Assembly (NCBI GenBank): GCA_947427205.1
Contig: CANEHB010000013.1
Span: 1 to 49,125, forward strand
Reading direction: 5' to 3'
DNA: 49,125 nt
From: an uncultured Clostridium sp.
GTDB lineage: Bacteria; Bacillota; Clostridia; TANB77; CAG-508
Shown here: piece after piece, positions 16,841 through 25,567 of the stretch
Position numbering within the stretch: position 1 is the first letter of the stretch
Layout of the letters: each line of letters starts with the position of its first letter
Translations under genes and position numbers: made by a program
The notes under the pieces: model-generated
The model's input: the letters and a program-made list of their open reading frames with translations, nothing else
Database searches by the model: none
What the model was told of the DNA's origin: nothing

Positions 16841-17644
16841 TTATATATCATTATTTTTACTTTTCTTCATAACAGGAATAAATTGTTCAGCAAATTTATA
16901 ATCTTCTTTATTTTTTATATACAATAATCCTATTATCGAAAATGCAACTGCTCCAACAAAATTTACAATCAAATCTTTCATTGTATCTGAAAGTCCAATA
17001 TCCAAATATCCACCTTCAATCACAGTTTGAATTAAATTTCCATCTTTATCTTTGCTTTGAATTATTGTTTTTTCTATATCATTTATTACAACTGGTATAT
17101 TTTTCCCATTAGGCTCTAGATTTACAGTAGATATAGATGCTATTATATCATCTTTTTGCATATCTGTTCTAAAAATAGAATCCATACCATATTCAAAAAA
17201 TTCCCACATTACTCCCACTGTCATTGAAAAACAAAACGCTACAAGTGCTACAAAAATTGGTGACATTTTTGTATGAAAAACTTCTTTACGATTCAAAATA
17301 TCAATTGTTGAAAATCCTATTGCTGCACATAGAAAACCATTTAATGTATGAAGTATTGTATCCCAATGTTCAAAATGTATATAAAATTCATTTATTTCTC
17401 CTAAAATTTCTGCTGAAAAAATAAATAATAATATAATAGTTTCTAAAGTATTTGGCAGACTTATATTAAATTTTCTATCTATAAAAATTGGTATTAAAAA
17501 TAGAATTAATGTAAATATACACAAAAAAACATTATTCCAATTTCCAATAAAAATCTGCCTTATCATTACTATAATTACTAAAGCCCTTAATATAAAATAT
17601 ATAGACAAATCTTTTTTATTGTTATAATCCAACTTTTTATCCAT
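16841..17644 (-). CDS. Integral membrane protein, DUF2238-like
   Basis: The 267-residue product has about seven hydrophobic segments. The stretch HFEHWDTILHTLNGFLCAA in the middle and MWEFFEYGMD further on match the WD-LH-G and W-E-E pattern I associate with DUF2238 (YjdF-like) proteins. A hydrophilic insert of about 50 residues lies before the last span. The ATG at 17644 is preferred because GGAGGG lies 8 bases upstream; an ATG at 17659 overlaps that site. The gene starts 20 bases after the polA stop and is probably co-transcribed with it. The function is not known. Confidence 0.75.
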   Translation of the reverse strand: MDKKLDYNNKKDLSIYFILRALVIIVMIRQIFIGNWNNVFLCIFTLILFLIPIFIDRKFNISLPNTLETIILLFIFSAEILGEINEFYIHFEHWDTILHTLNGFLCAAIGFSTIDILNRKEVFHTKMSPIFVALVAFCFSMTVGVMWEFFEYGMDSIFRTDMQKDDIIASISTVNLEPNGKNIPVVINDIEKTIIQSKDKDGNLIQTVIEGGYLDIGLSDTMKDLIVNFVGAVAFSIIGLLYIKNKEDYKFAEQFIPVMKKSKNNDI

Positions 17645-17663
17645 AGATAATCCCTCCATAATA

Positions 17664-20378
17664 TTATTTTGCCTGATACCAATTTTTTCCTTCTTCTACC
17701 TCAACTTTTAAAGGCACTGATAATTTTGCTGCATTTTCCATAGATGTTTTTAAAATTTCTTTAACTTCTTCTTTTTCTTCTAAAAGAGTTTCGATTAAAA
17801 GCTCATCATGAATTTGTAATACTATCTTAGATTTCAAATTTCTATTTTTTAATTCATTATATACTTTTATCATAGCAATTTTCATAATATCAGCTGCTGT
17901 CCCTTGTATCGGAGTATTCATTGCTGCTCTATCACCAAATTTTCTAACCATATAGTTTTTAGAATTTAGTTCTTGAATATATCTTCTTCTTCCAAATAAT
18001 GTTGATACATAACCTTTTTGTTTAGTTTCTTCTACGATATTCTTCATATAATCTCTTATACCATGATATGTTTCAAGATACTTTTCAATATATTCCTTAG
18101 CTTCCTTTCTATTTATGTCAATTTGTTCTGCTAAACCAAATTCACTTATTCCATATACTATTCCAAAATTTACTGCTTTTGCTTTACTTCTTAATTGTTT
18201 AGATACTTCTTCCACTGGAACTTTAAAAACTTGTGAAGCACTAATTGTATGAATATCTGCATCTGAATTAAATGCTTCTATCATAACTTCATCTTTTGCC
18301 ATATGCGCTAAAATTCTAAGTTCAACTTGTGAATAGTCAGCATCTATAAAAACTTTTCCATCTTCTGCTTTAAATACTTTTCTAAGTTTTTTTCCAAGTT
18401 CTGTTCTTGTAGGAATATTTTGCAGATTAGGATCTGTACTACTTAGTCTACCTGTGCTTGTGACTGTTTGATGAAAAAATGTGTGTATCCTTCCTGTTTG
18501 CAAATTTATATATGGAATCATTCCTTCTACATAAGTTGAGTTCAATTTAACTAATTGTCTATATTCTAAAATCTTATCAATTATAGGATGTGAATCTTTA
18601 ATTTTTTCTAAAGCTTCAACATCTGTAGAATATCCACTTTTCGTTTTTTTAGAAGGTGTTAAATTTAATTTCTCAAAAAGTATAACTCCTAATTGTTTTG
18701 TTGAATTAATATTAAACTCTTCTCCAGCTAAATTATATATATCAATAGTTAATTCTTCTATATTTTGTTTTAAGTTTTCACCAAATTTTATAATTTCTTT
18801 TTCATCAACATATATTCCAACATATTGCATTTCTGCTAAAACTTCTGCTATTGGCATTTCTATTTCATTAAATAATTCTAAAGATTCAATTTTTATTAAC
18901 TCATCTATTAATTTTTGCTTTGTTTTTCCAATAACATATGCATATAATGCACACATATAATTAGCTTTTGATATATTTTCTTCTACTATATCAAATAAAC
19001 TTGTTTGATGTTCTTCTTGCTCTTCTTTAATGTAATCTGAAATATCTATTTCTAAATATTGTCTTGCAAGTTCTTCTATAGAATATGAATTCGAAGTTGC
19101 ATTTAATATATACATTGCTATTTCTGCATCAAACATCATATTTTGTGGATTTATTCCTAATTGTTTTAAAATAGTATAATCTTCTTTAATTTTATGTCCA
19201 CATTTCAAAATTTCTTTATTCTCAAATATTAACTTGAAGTTTTTTGCTGAGAATTCTATATTATATACTATATTCTCTTTTTCACTAAATATATTAATAT
19301 ATTTAATTTCTTTTTTTATTATTAATGTATTATCATTTTTCTTATCTATTTTTTCAAAATAATAATACAAATTTTTTGAATCTTCTATACTTTTTACAAT
19401 TTTTAAAATTTGATCTTCATCTTTTATTACTTTATATTCAAATAAATCTTCTATATTAGTATCCACAGTTTCTTCTAATTTTTCTGAAATTTTGTCTAAA
19501 TTAAATCTTTCAATATATCTACTAAATCTTAATCTTTTAAAAATTTCTAAAACTTCTTGATTATTCCATTCTACAATTTTAAAATCTGATAATTCCTTAT
19601 CAATAGGCGCATTTACATCAATTCTTCCAAGTTCTCTAGAAAGAATTGCTAAATCTTTATTATTTTCCAAATTTTCTTTTAATTTTCCTTTAGCTACTGG
19701 CTCTCCACTTTCTAGTTTTTCATATAAATTATCTATTGAATTATACTCTTTAATTAAATTTAATGCTGTTTTTTCTCCAATTCCTGGAACACCTGGTATA
19801 TTGTCTGAAGTATCTCCCATTAATCCTTTTACTTCTATTAATTGTTTTGGCTCTACTCCATACACTTCTAAAATTTTATTTTTATCAAAATTTTCTGTTT
19901 CTGTTTTTCCACCTTTTGTTCTAGGAATTCTTATTATAATATTATCTGATGCAAGTTGAAAAGAGTCTCTATCGCCTGTTAGTAATGTCACTTCCATTTC
20001 TTTTTTTTCTGCATATTTAGCAAGTGTTCCTAAAATATCATCTGCTTCATAACCTTCTTTTTCAATTATTTTTATGTTCATAGCTTTCAAAACTTCTTTT
20101 ATAATAGGCATTTGACTTGCAAGTTCATCTGGCATTCCTTTCCTTGTACCTTTATAATCTTTATACATTTCATGTCTTTTAGTTGGATGCTTTACATCAA
20201 ATGCAACTACCATATAATCTGGATTTATATCATCTAATAATTTAAATAAAATTGCTAAAAATCCATATACAGCATTTGTATATGTTCCATCTGCTGTTTG
20301 AAGCATTTTACTACTCATTATTCCATAAAATGCTCTATTTAAAATACTATTCCCATCAATAACAACTAACTTTTCCAC
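17664..20378 (-). CDS. polA: DNA polymerase I, proofreading domain apparently inactive
   Basis: This is a 904-residue PolA used in Okazaki fragment processing and repair. The 5'-3' exonuclease domain (1 to about 290) has IDGNSILNRAFYG, GYEADDILGTLA, LTGDRDSFQL and GDTSDNIPGVPGIGEKTA. The middle domain (about 300-490) has the size of a 3'-5' exonuclease, but the DxE metal motif is not there; the matching strand reads NLYYYFEKID. The polymerase domain has motif A DADYSQVELRILAHM, motif B RSKAKAVNFGIVYGISEFGL and motif C LQIHDELLIE. Loss of proofreading is known in several Firmicutes PolA proteins. The GTG start at 20378 follows AGGAGG by five bases. It lies 22 bases downstream of a transglutaminase-like gene. 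Confidence 0.95.
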   Translation of the reverse strand: MEKLVVIDGNSILNRAFYGIMSSKMLQTADGTYTNAVYGFLAILFKLLDDINPDYMVVAFDVKHPTKRHEMYKDYKGTRKGMPDELASQMPIIKEVLKAMNIKIIEKEGYEADDILGTLAKYAEKKEMEVTLLTGDRDSFQLASDNIIIRIPRTKGGKTETENFDKNKILEVYGVEPKQLIEVKGLMGDTSDNIPGVPGIGEKTALNLIKEYNSIDNLYEKLESGEPVAKGKLKENLENNKDLAILSRELGRIDVNAPIDKELSDFKIVEWNNQEVLEIFKRLRFSRYIERFNLDKISEKLEETVDTNIEDLFEYKVIKDEDQILKIVKSIEDSKNLYYYFEKIDKKNDNTLIIKKEIKYINIFSEKENIVYNIEFSAKNFKLIFENKEILKCGHKIKEDYTILKQLGINPQNMMFDAEIAMYILNATSNSYSIEELARQYLEIDISDYIKEEQEEHQTSLFDIVEENISKANYMCALYAYVIGKTKQKLIDELIKIESLELFNEIEMPIAEVLAEMQYVGIYVDEKEIIKFGENLKQNIEELTIDIYNLAGEEFNINSTKQLGVILFEKLNLTPSKKTKSGYSTDVEALEKIKDSHPIIDKILEYRQLVKLNSTYVEGMIPYINLQTGRIHTFFHQTVTSTGRLSSTDPNLQNIPTRTELGKKLRKVFKAEDGKVFIDADYSQVELRILAHMAKDEVMIEAFNSDADIHTISASQVFKVPVEEVSKQLRSKAKAVNFGIVYGISEFGLAEQIDINRKEAKEYIEKYLETYHGIRDYMKNIVEETKQKGYVSTLFGRRRYIQELNSKNYMVRKFGDRAAMNTPIQGTAADIMKIAMIKVYNELKNRNLKSKIVLQIHDELLIETLLEEKEEVKEILKTSMENAAKLSVPLKVEVEEGKNWYQAK

Positions 20379-20399
20379 ACTTACCTCCTCAAAAACATT

Positions 20400-21620
20400 C
20401 TATCTTTCTTTATACTCTTTTATCTGTTCTATTTTATCTACTTTTCTAAATAATTTCAAACCATCATCTAATACATAAATCTCTTTATTTCCATCTACTT
20501 TGCTATCACTTACTTCAATTGCAATTTTTCTTGGAAGATTTATTACATCTTCATAAATAAAACTATATACTTTTATGGATTCTTTAAATTCTTTTTCTTT
20601 TGCTTTTGATATCATAAATTTAATAATTGATTCAAAATCATATGTAGATGGTCTACCTATTGATTTAACATTTTTTATTCTTTCTAAAAAATTTATTGTC
20701 TTTTCATAATTATTATTTCCTTCAAGGTCATTTGCAAGATTACTTATATAATCATCTGTATATTCTCCACCAAATTCATCTAAATATCCTATGCTTTTAT
20801 CCAATTTTTTTAGTTCTTCATTATCAATAATATCAAATTCATAATCATCAACTTCTGCTTCTATTAAATTATGATCATTTTTTATAAATTCTTCTTTAGA
20901 TATACCAAAATTTCTTGTTTTCATACCAAATTTTAATGCAACTGAATCAAACGTTGGATCTGCTAGAAAATCCTCTGAGTCTTTATTTGTTATCATTACA
21001 TAATCATGTTCATCTTCTGATAATATTGTACTTTCCCTTTCAGCTCTATAACACAAATAATCATACATTGCTGCAAAAGAAGCACATATTCCCCAATTTT
21101 TTGATATAGCTGTAAAAATATTTCTAGAATATTTTTCATGAAATTTGCTATGTTCTATATGTGATAAAAGACTTAAATCATAAGATAACATACAACCAGT
21201 TTGATTATATAGGTATCTATATATTTGCATTTCCGACCAATTCGGATTTATACCATTTAAAATTTCATCAAAAATTTTTTCTCCTTCTAAAAATTCTTTA
21301 GAACTTATTGGAATAATTTTATCACTTCCTGGCTTTTCTGTTTTAAATCTAACTTTAAATTCTGGTGCTAATTCATTTAATATTTCCATTGTTTCTTTAG
21401 TTGGAATATATTGACTTGTAACTATTGGAGAAATATAACTTTTTAAATAAGTAAATACATATCTTAAATCTTCTTGTGAACAAGTATCTATATCTTCCAA
21501 AATCGAATTTTTAACTATTAATTTTCCATTTCTTTTTACATCTACTTGTCCATAAAATGCTGTTAATTTAGGTAAAGTATTTTCTTTATCTAAATCTATA
21601 AAAACTCTATTATCTATAAT
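20400..21620 (-). CDS. Transglutaminase-like protein, start codon unusual
   Basis: The protein carries a papain-like transglutaminase core with Cys in NWGICASFAAMYDYL, His in EHDYVMI and Asp in LADPTFD. Such proteins act as cysteine proteases or cross-linkers. No signal peptide is seen, so it is probably cytoplasmic. The first standard start is TTG at 21500, with no ribosome binding site. The frame stays open a further 40 codons with protein-like sequence (RVFIDLDKENTLPKL and on) back to ATT at 21620, six bases after a perfect AGGAGG. The next codon is ATA, and an in-frame TGA lies just upstream. So the true start is probably ATT or ATA (about 406 aa), or the ATG was lost by mutation. polA follows 22 bases later. 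Confidence 0.7.
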   Translation of the reverse strand: MIDNRVFIDLDKENTLPKLTAFYGQVDVKRNGKLIVKNSILEDIDTCSQEDLRYVFTYLKSYISPIVTSQYIPTKETMEILNELAPEFKVRFKTEKPGSDKIIPISSKEFLEGEKIFDEILNGINPNWSEMQIYRYLYNQTGCMLSYDLSLLSHIEHSKFHEKYSRNIFTAISKNWGICASFAAMYDYLCYRAERESTILSEDEHDYVMITNKDSEDFLADPTFDSVALKFGMKTRNFGISKEEFIKNDHNLIEAEVDDYEFDIIDNEELKKLDKSIGYLDEFGGEYTDDYISNLANDLEGNNNYEKTINFLERIKNVKSIGRPSTYDFESIIKFMISKAKEKEFKESIKVYSFIYEDVINLPRKIAIEVSDSKVDGNKEIYVLDDGLKLFRKVDKIEQIKEYKER

Positions 21621-21694
21621 ATTTATCCTCCTAATACATCAATTATTAAGCAAACTATATAATTAAAATCACCAACATTAAATGCTGAAAATGA

Positions 21695-21865
21695 TTATCC
21701 AGATAATTCATCAATATATCTATGTTTTTCCATTAGAATTTTTATTGCATATCCATTATCTGGATGTAATTTTATAGATAGATTGTAATTTGCATCTATA
21801 AATTTAATGATATCTGTTAATACATCTTTAAGATACTGTCTATTATAATTCTTGTCATTTCTTTT
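21695..21865 (-). pseudogene. Coding remnant without a start codon
   Basis: In the -1 frame relative to the end of the next gene upstream, 56 codons are open and read as ordinary protein (for example DVLTDIIKFIDANY and DNGYAIKILMEKHRYIDEL). No ATG, GTG or TTG lies near its beginning. After the TAA, the same frame is open again for 23 codons (SFSAFNVGDFNYIVCLIIDV). Either this is the tail of a decayed gene, or it is a frameshifted extension of the Nudix-hydrolase protein. The family was not recognised. Confidence 0.5.
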
Positions 21866-23259
21866 TCATGTCCATTATAATCATGTGTTGAATTAGGAAT
21901 AGTATAAAACTGAAATTTTGCATTTGAAAATCTATTTTTTAGTCTATCCTCAACATAAGAAATATCCCATCCCTTATAAACATGTTCATTTGTTCCAACA
22001 ATTATTGCAATATTCCCATTATAATTTAATGGTTTACTTATATCTCTATCTTCTTCTAGTTTGAATAAATCTGCTTTGCAGCCTTTTGCCATTGTAGAAG
22101 CTATTTTTAAAGCTGAAAATTCATCTGTTATCATTTCATATTGTTTTCCTTCTTCAACTAGTTTTTTACTCTTTTCAATTAATTCGTCATATTTATCTTT
22201 TACTCTTGAACGAAATCTACTTATCATATCAACTGGACTTAATAATATAACTTTTTTTATATCTCCAACTTGTTCACAATAATATTGTACTTTTAGTGTT
22301 CCAAGGCTTTGACCTAATAATATAATATCTGTATAGCCTTCTTCTTTAGCATAATTTACAGCTGCCTCAATATCAAAAATCGATTCATCAAAATTTTCAT
22401 ACATATTACCTGCTTTAATAGTCTCAGTTTCTCCTGCTTTTTTTCTATGTAGTCTTGCAAACTGTTCAGCTCCCCTATTATTTGCAATCATAAAATCATA
22501 TCCTTGATAATTAAATTCTTCAAACATATCATTATAATATTCTGATTTAAAGAAGTTTCCACCACTACCATGAATAAAAATAATTATAGACTTAGTTTCT
22601 TTTTCAGATTTTTGAATTAATCCTGGTAAAAAGCATCCATCAGATGTATTTAATATTATAAATTCCTTTTTGCTATTTTTATGAATAGTATTATTATGTT
22701 TTATGATTTTTGATAGCTCTCCAAAAATATTAATATATGCTGGAGTTGCTTTAAAAACTACCTCTTCACTATTTGTTAGCATAAGCTCTTGTAATTCATA
22801 AAAATCGAACCATTTTTTCTCTATTGCCAAATAAGTATTTAATTTTATGTCTTCATCTTTTATATTCGTTTTTATATAATAAAAATATGTAAATCTCTGT
22901 TCTCTTTCCTCTTTTCTTTTTAACATTGTTAAATATCTAATATCATTTGGATTAATTTCATATCCTATTTCCTCTCTTGCTTTTTGTAATATAGCATCCA
23001 CTAAAGATTGATTTGCCCCAACATGATTTGCAATCATTCCATATTTTCCATTATTATAGTGTACATTATTACTACGTTTTTGTAATAGAATTTTACCTTC
23101 ATTATTTATAATAAAAATTGCTACTTCTTGATGCCATAAATGCTTTTCATGTACTTCTTGTTTTGTTGCTTCTAAATCTGTAACATTTCCATTATCGTCT
23201 AAAACCTTTAATAGCATTTTATCTTTTTCCTGATATGATTCATAATGGACCGTTTCCAT
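21817..23259 (-). CDS. Fusion of a Nudix domain and an alpha/beta hydrolase
   Basis: Residues about 1-190 are a Nudix domain related to the isopentenyl-diphosphate isomerase branch (LWHQEVAIFIIN, ILLQKRS). The Nudix box reads GANQSLVDAILQKAREEIG: the metal-binding Glu pair of REEIG is kept, while the earlier RE of the consensus is QK, so activity is uncertain. Residues about 205-480 are an alpha/beta hydrolase with oxyanion loop HGSGG (230-234), nucleophile elbow GQSLG (Ser318) and a C-terminal catalytic His in STHDYNG near 463. The frame is continuous. AAGGAG lies before the ATG at 23259. A hydrolase that removes an acyl group and a nucleoside-diphosphate-type hydrolase in one chain suggests a house-cleaning or salvage role, which is inference. 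Confidence 0.82.
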   Translation of the reverse strand: METVHYESYQEKDKMLLKVLDDNGNVTDLEATKQEVHEKHLWHQEVAIFIINNEGKILLQKRSNNVHYNNGKYGMIANHVGANQSLVDAILQKAREEIGYEINPNDIRYLTMLKRKEEREQRFTYFYYIKTNIKDEDIKLNTYLAIEKKWFDFYELQELMLTNSEEVVFKATPAYINIFGELSKIIKHNNTIHKNSKKEFIILNTSDGCFLPGLIQKSEKETKSIIIFIHGSGGNFFKSEYYNDMFEEFNYQGYDFMIANNRGAEQFARLHRKKAGETETIKAGNMYENFDESIFDIEAAVNYAKEEGYTDIILLGQSLGTLKVQYYCEQVGDIKKVILLSPVDMISRFRSRVKDKYDELIEKSKKLVEEGKQYEMITDEFSALKIASTMAKGCKADLFKLEEDRDISKPLNYNGNIAIIVGTNEHVYKGWDISYVEDRLKNRFSNAKFQFYTIPNSTHDYNGHEKEMTRIIIDSILKMY

Positions 23260-23279
23260 ATCTTTAATCTCCTTCCAAA

Positions 23280-23738
23280 TTAGTCTTCAATTTTCTCTAT
23301 AGAGTCTTCATAATCGATTCTTAATCCATCTTTTGTGTAATATACTGTTCTAGTAGCTTTTACTTTATCTCCTACATTAAATTCATCATATTTATTTTTT
23401 CCTACATTTACTGCAACATTGTCTTTTAATTCTTCATTATAATACATTACATTGTATGTTGTTCTAGTTATTTTTTGTCCTTGTGGTTTATGCTTTTTTA
23501 TATATTTTTTTATTATAGTAGTTTCTTCAATTACTAATTCTTCTTTATAACCATGTTCTGTTTTTATTAAATTTGGATTATTAATATCCATATGATACAT
23601 ATTGTTTTTATCAAGTAATGCATAAATAGTTATTGCTAAAAATATTATAATTGTAATTAAAAAGGCTGCTTTTAGTATTTTCGCATTTCTTTCTTCTTTG
23701 ATTTGCTCTTTACTTTTTTCTTTGCTTTGTTCCTCCAT
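23280..23738 (-). CDS. Single-span membrane protein, unknown
   Basis: The product of about 152 residues starts with a charged Lys/Glu segment, then one membrane span (AAFLITIIIFLAITIYALL). An outer domain follows with the feel of a small beta-rich module (YNVMYYNEELKDNVAVNV, FNVGDKVKATRTVYYTKDG), which is loosely DUF3592-like. The ATG at 23738 fits GGAG eight bases upstream better than the earlier TTG at 23765. It lies 20 bases upstream of the Nudix-hydrolase gene and is likely in the same transcript. Confidence 0.65.
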   Translation of the reverse strand: MEEQSKEKSKEQIKEERNAKILKAAFLITIIIFLAITIYALLDKNNMYHMDINNPNLIKTEHGYKEELVIEETTIIKKYIKKHKPQGQKITRTTYNVMYYNEELKDNVAVNVGKNKYDEFNVGDKVKATRTVYYTKDGLRIDYEDSIEKIED

Positions 23739-23780
23739 TACTTTTTCTCCATTCATAATAATCAAACTATTTTATACATT

Positions 23781-23960
23781 TTATTTAAGTCTTTTTGCAA
23801 TCATAATAGCAAGAATATGAGCTCTATTACTGTAACTTATTCCATGTATACCTCTTGATATTATTTTACTTTTATCTAATTCAATATTTTTTTGTCTAAA
23901 ATATTCTCCTACTTCACTTGAAATTATTTCATTATAAATTATATATTTTAAATCCATCAT
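23781..23960 (-). CDS. Small open frame of 59 codons overlapping the metallo-hydrolase gene
   Basis: A frame starting ATG ATG inside the last 29 bases of the upstream gene encodes a 59-residue protein with plausible composition (EIISSEVGEYFRQKNIELDKSKI ends at residue 33). The basic C-terminal half, NRAHILAIMIAKRL, could form a helix. It fills an otherwise empty 165-base gap. The ribosome binding site (GTAGAAG) is weak. It is either a translationally coupled small gene or the tail of a decayed gene. The family was not recognised. Confidence 0.4.
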   Translation of the reverse strand: MMDLKYIIYNEIISSEVGEYFRQKNIELDKSKIISRGIHGISYSNRAHILAIMIAKRLK

Positions 23961-24651
23961 CTTCTACTGAAATATTAGATATCTCTAGTTTTATTAGTTC
24001 TTCACGAGTTTCATCTTTCACATGTGTTGTAAAAATTTGTTTTTTATATTTTTCTGTAAGATATTTCAAATTATCTATTCCCATGTGAGATATATCACCA
24101 TTAATACGTGAACAATCTGCAATTATAATTTTACTATTTTGCATTATATATTCTACTCCTTCGCATAAGCTTGTATCTCCTGTAATTCCTAGATTTTCAT
24201 TCACTATATAACCATATGCAGGCTTTTCATTGCCATGTAATACTGAAACTGCTTGAATTTTGTAATTAATTTCAGAATCTTCTATAATTTCATTTGGACT
24301 TAACTCTATAAATTTTATATACTCACTTATCTTACTTAAAAGATGATAATCATACACTTCAAATAATTGCTCAACTTTATTTTTTATTCCAATCGGACCA
24401 ATAATACTTGTTTTTCTATTTATTTCTTTTGCTTTATACATATACATTAATAAAAATGGTATATCAGCTATATGATCACCATGCATATGTGTAATTAATA
24501 TTTTATCTATTTTTTCTGGAATACAATTAAGATTTAATAATTGTTTTAATACTCCATTTGGCACATCCACAATCATATCTTCATTTATTAATGTACAAGC
24601 ATTATTATATTTGGAGTATATTGCTCCAGTTCCAATTAATTCTATATCCAT
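23932..24651 (-). CDS. Metallo-beta-lactamase-fold hydrolase, RNase Z-like
   Basis: The 239-residue product shows the fold's metal signature THMHGDHIAD near residue 53, GTGAIYSKYNNACTLI at the N-terminus, SVLHGNEKPAYGYI, GDTSLCEG and a late His in TTHVKDE. The closest general type is RNase Z or a related phosphodiesterase. The long exosite arm of RNase Z is not visible, so the substrate is not settled. TAGGAG lies before the ATG. The ComB-like gene ends 25 bases upstream, so the two are probably co-transcribed. Confidence 0.8.
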   Translation of the reverse strand: MDIELIGTGAIYSKYNNACTLINEDMIVDVPNGVLKQLLNLNCIPEKIDKILITHMHGDHIADIPFLLMYMYKAKEINRKTSIIGPIGIKNKVEQLFEVYDYHLLSKISEYIKFIELSPNEIIEDSEINYKIQAVSVLHGNEKPAYGYIVNENLGITGDTSLCEGVEYIMQNSKIIIADCSRINGDISHMGIDNLKYLTEKYKKQIFTTHVKDETREELIKLEISNISVEDDGFKIYNL

Positions 24652-24676
24652 ATTTTCTCCTAATTAATATTTTTCA

Positions 24677-25366
24677 TTATCTTACAAATATTTTATTCAT
24701 ACACAAATTATTATTGATATCTTTTTCTACCTTTAAAATAAAATCAAATTTATCTATTTCAGTACATAAATAAAAATCTTTTTCTGGGAAAATTTCTTTT
24801 AGTGTTTCATCAAAAAATTTAGCTCCACTTGCATTTTTTAACTCATTAATTTTTTCTTGCAAATTACTAAATATCTTATTCTCTAGCAATGCTTTTATAT
24901 ATTCTGCAAATAATTGATCTTCTAAGGAAGGCTTTTCTCCTGGTCTTGCCAAACTGACTAAAGATATATCATTGTATCTGCTTTGTTTTATATATTTCAC
25001 TATTGCTGAAGCATTTACAAAACTTCCAGTTATTATTTCATTTGCATTAATTGCATTTACTATTCCTTGTGTTCCACAACTTGTAGTATGAATTACAACT
25101 TTACCAGAAAAATCAACATTTTCAATTTGAGTTGGAGAGTTACCATAATCAAATCCAGGTAATTTTATTCCATTTCTCTCTCCAATCAGAATATAATCTT
25201 TATTTTTTTCTTTCAGATCATATGCAATTTCTTTATCTCCAACTGAAATCAGTTTTTTCGCTCCATTACTAATTATATATGGTTCTACAGTAAAAGCTCT
25301 AAACACATCTATAATAACTGCAATTCCTATTGCTTCTTTAGGATTGTGTATTATTTTAACATTCAT
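24677..25366 (-). CDS. 2-phosphosulfolactate phosphatase family protein (ComB-like)
   Basis: The 229-residue product matches the ComB fold: AVIIDVFRAFTVEPYIISNGAKK near the start, GERNGIKLPGFDYGNSP, and HTTSCGTQGIVNA with the conserved Thr-Ser-Gly loop, then SLEDQLFAEYI. ComB removes phosphate from 2-phosphosulfolactate in coenzyme M synthesis. Most bacteria with this family do not make coenzyme M, so the real substrate here is unknown. No Shine-Dalgarno sequence is visible before ATG at 25366, unlike its neighbours; start or regulation may differ. Confidence 0.75.
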   Translation of the reverse strand: MNVKIIHNPKEAIGIAVIIDVFRAFTVEPYIISNGAKKLISVGDKEIAYDLKEKNKDYILIGERNGIKLPGFDYGNSPTQIENVDFSGKVVIHTTSCGTQGIVNAINANEIITGSFVNASAIVKYIKQSRYNDISLVSLARPGEKPSLEDQLFAEYIKALLENKIFSNLQEKINELKNASGAKFFDETLKEIFPEKDFYLCTEIDKFDFILKVEKDINNNLCMNKIFVR

Positions 25367-25405
25367 AATATTAATTTAATTCATTAAAAATATAATTTAT
25401 CACTA

Positions 25406-25567
25406 TTATAAAAAAATAGTATCTTCAAAATTTTTAATTGAACGTTCTCCTTTATTAATTATCATTTTAAATTCATCTATTGAAACAAATTTAGCATCCA
25501 TGACCTCTCCATTATAAATATTCATAAATTCAAAACTGTCATCAATTCTAGCTTCCTTACTAGTTGT
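25406..25567 (-). pseudogene. C-terminal remnant of a Nudix hydrolase
   Basis: Directly after the TGA of the QueH-GNAT gene, the same frame stays open for 53 codons. It reads like the C-terminal third of a Nudix protein (FMNIYNGEVMDAKFVSIDEF). There is no Nudix box and no ribosome binding site. It seems to be the tail of a gene whose front was lost. Readthrough of the TGA would append it to the GNAT domain, which seems less likely. Confidence 0.6.

Noticed and set aside
21817..21865. Programmed -1 frameshift joining the hydrolase to the downstream open frame
   Set aside because: No convincing slippery heptamer or downstream pseudoknot was seen; decay or sequence error explains it as well.
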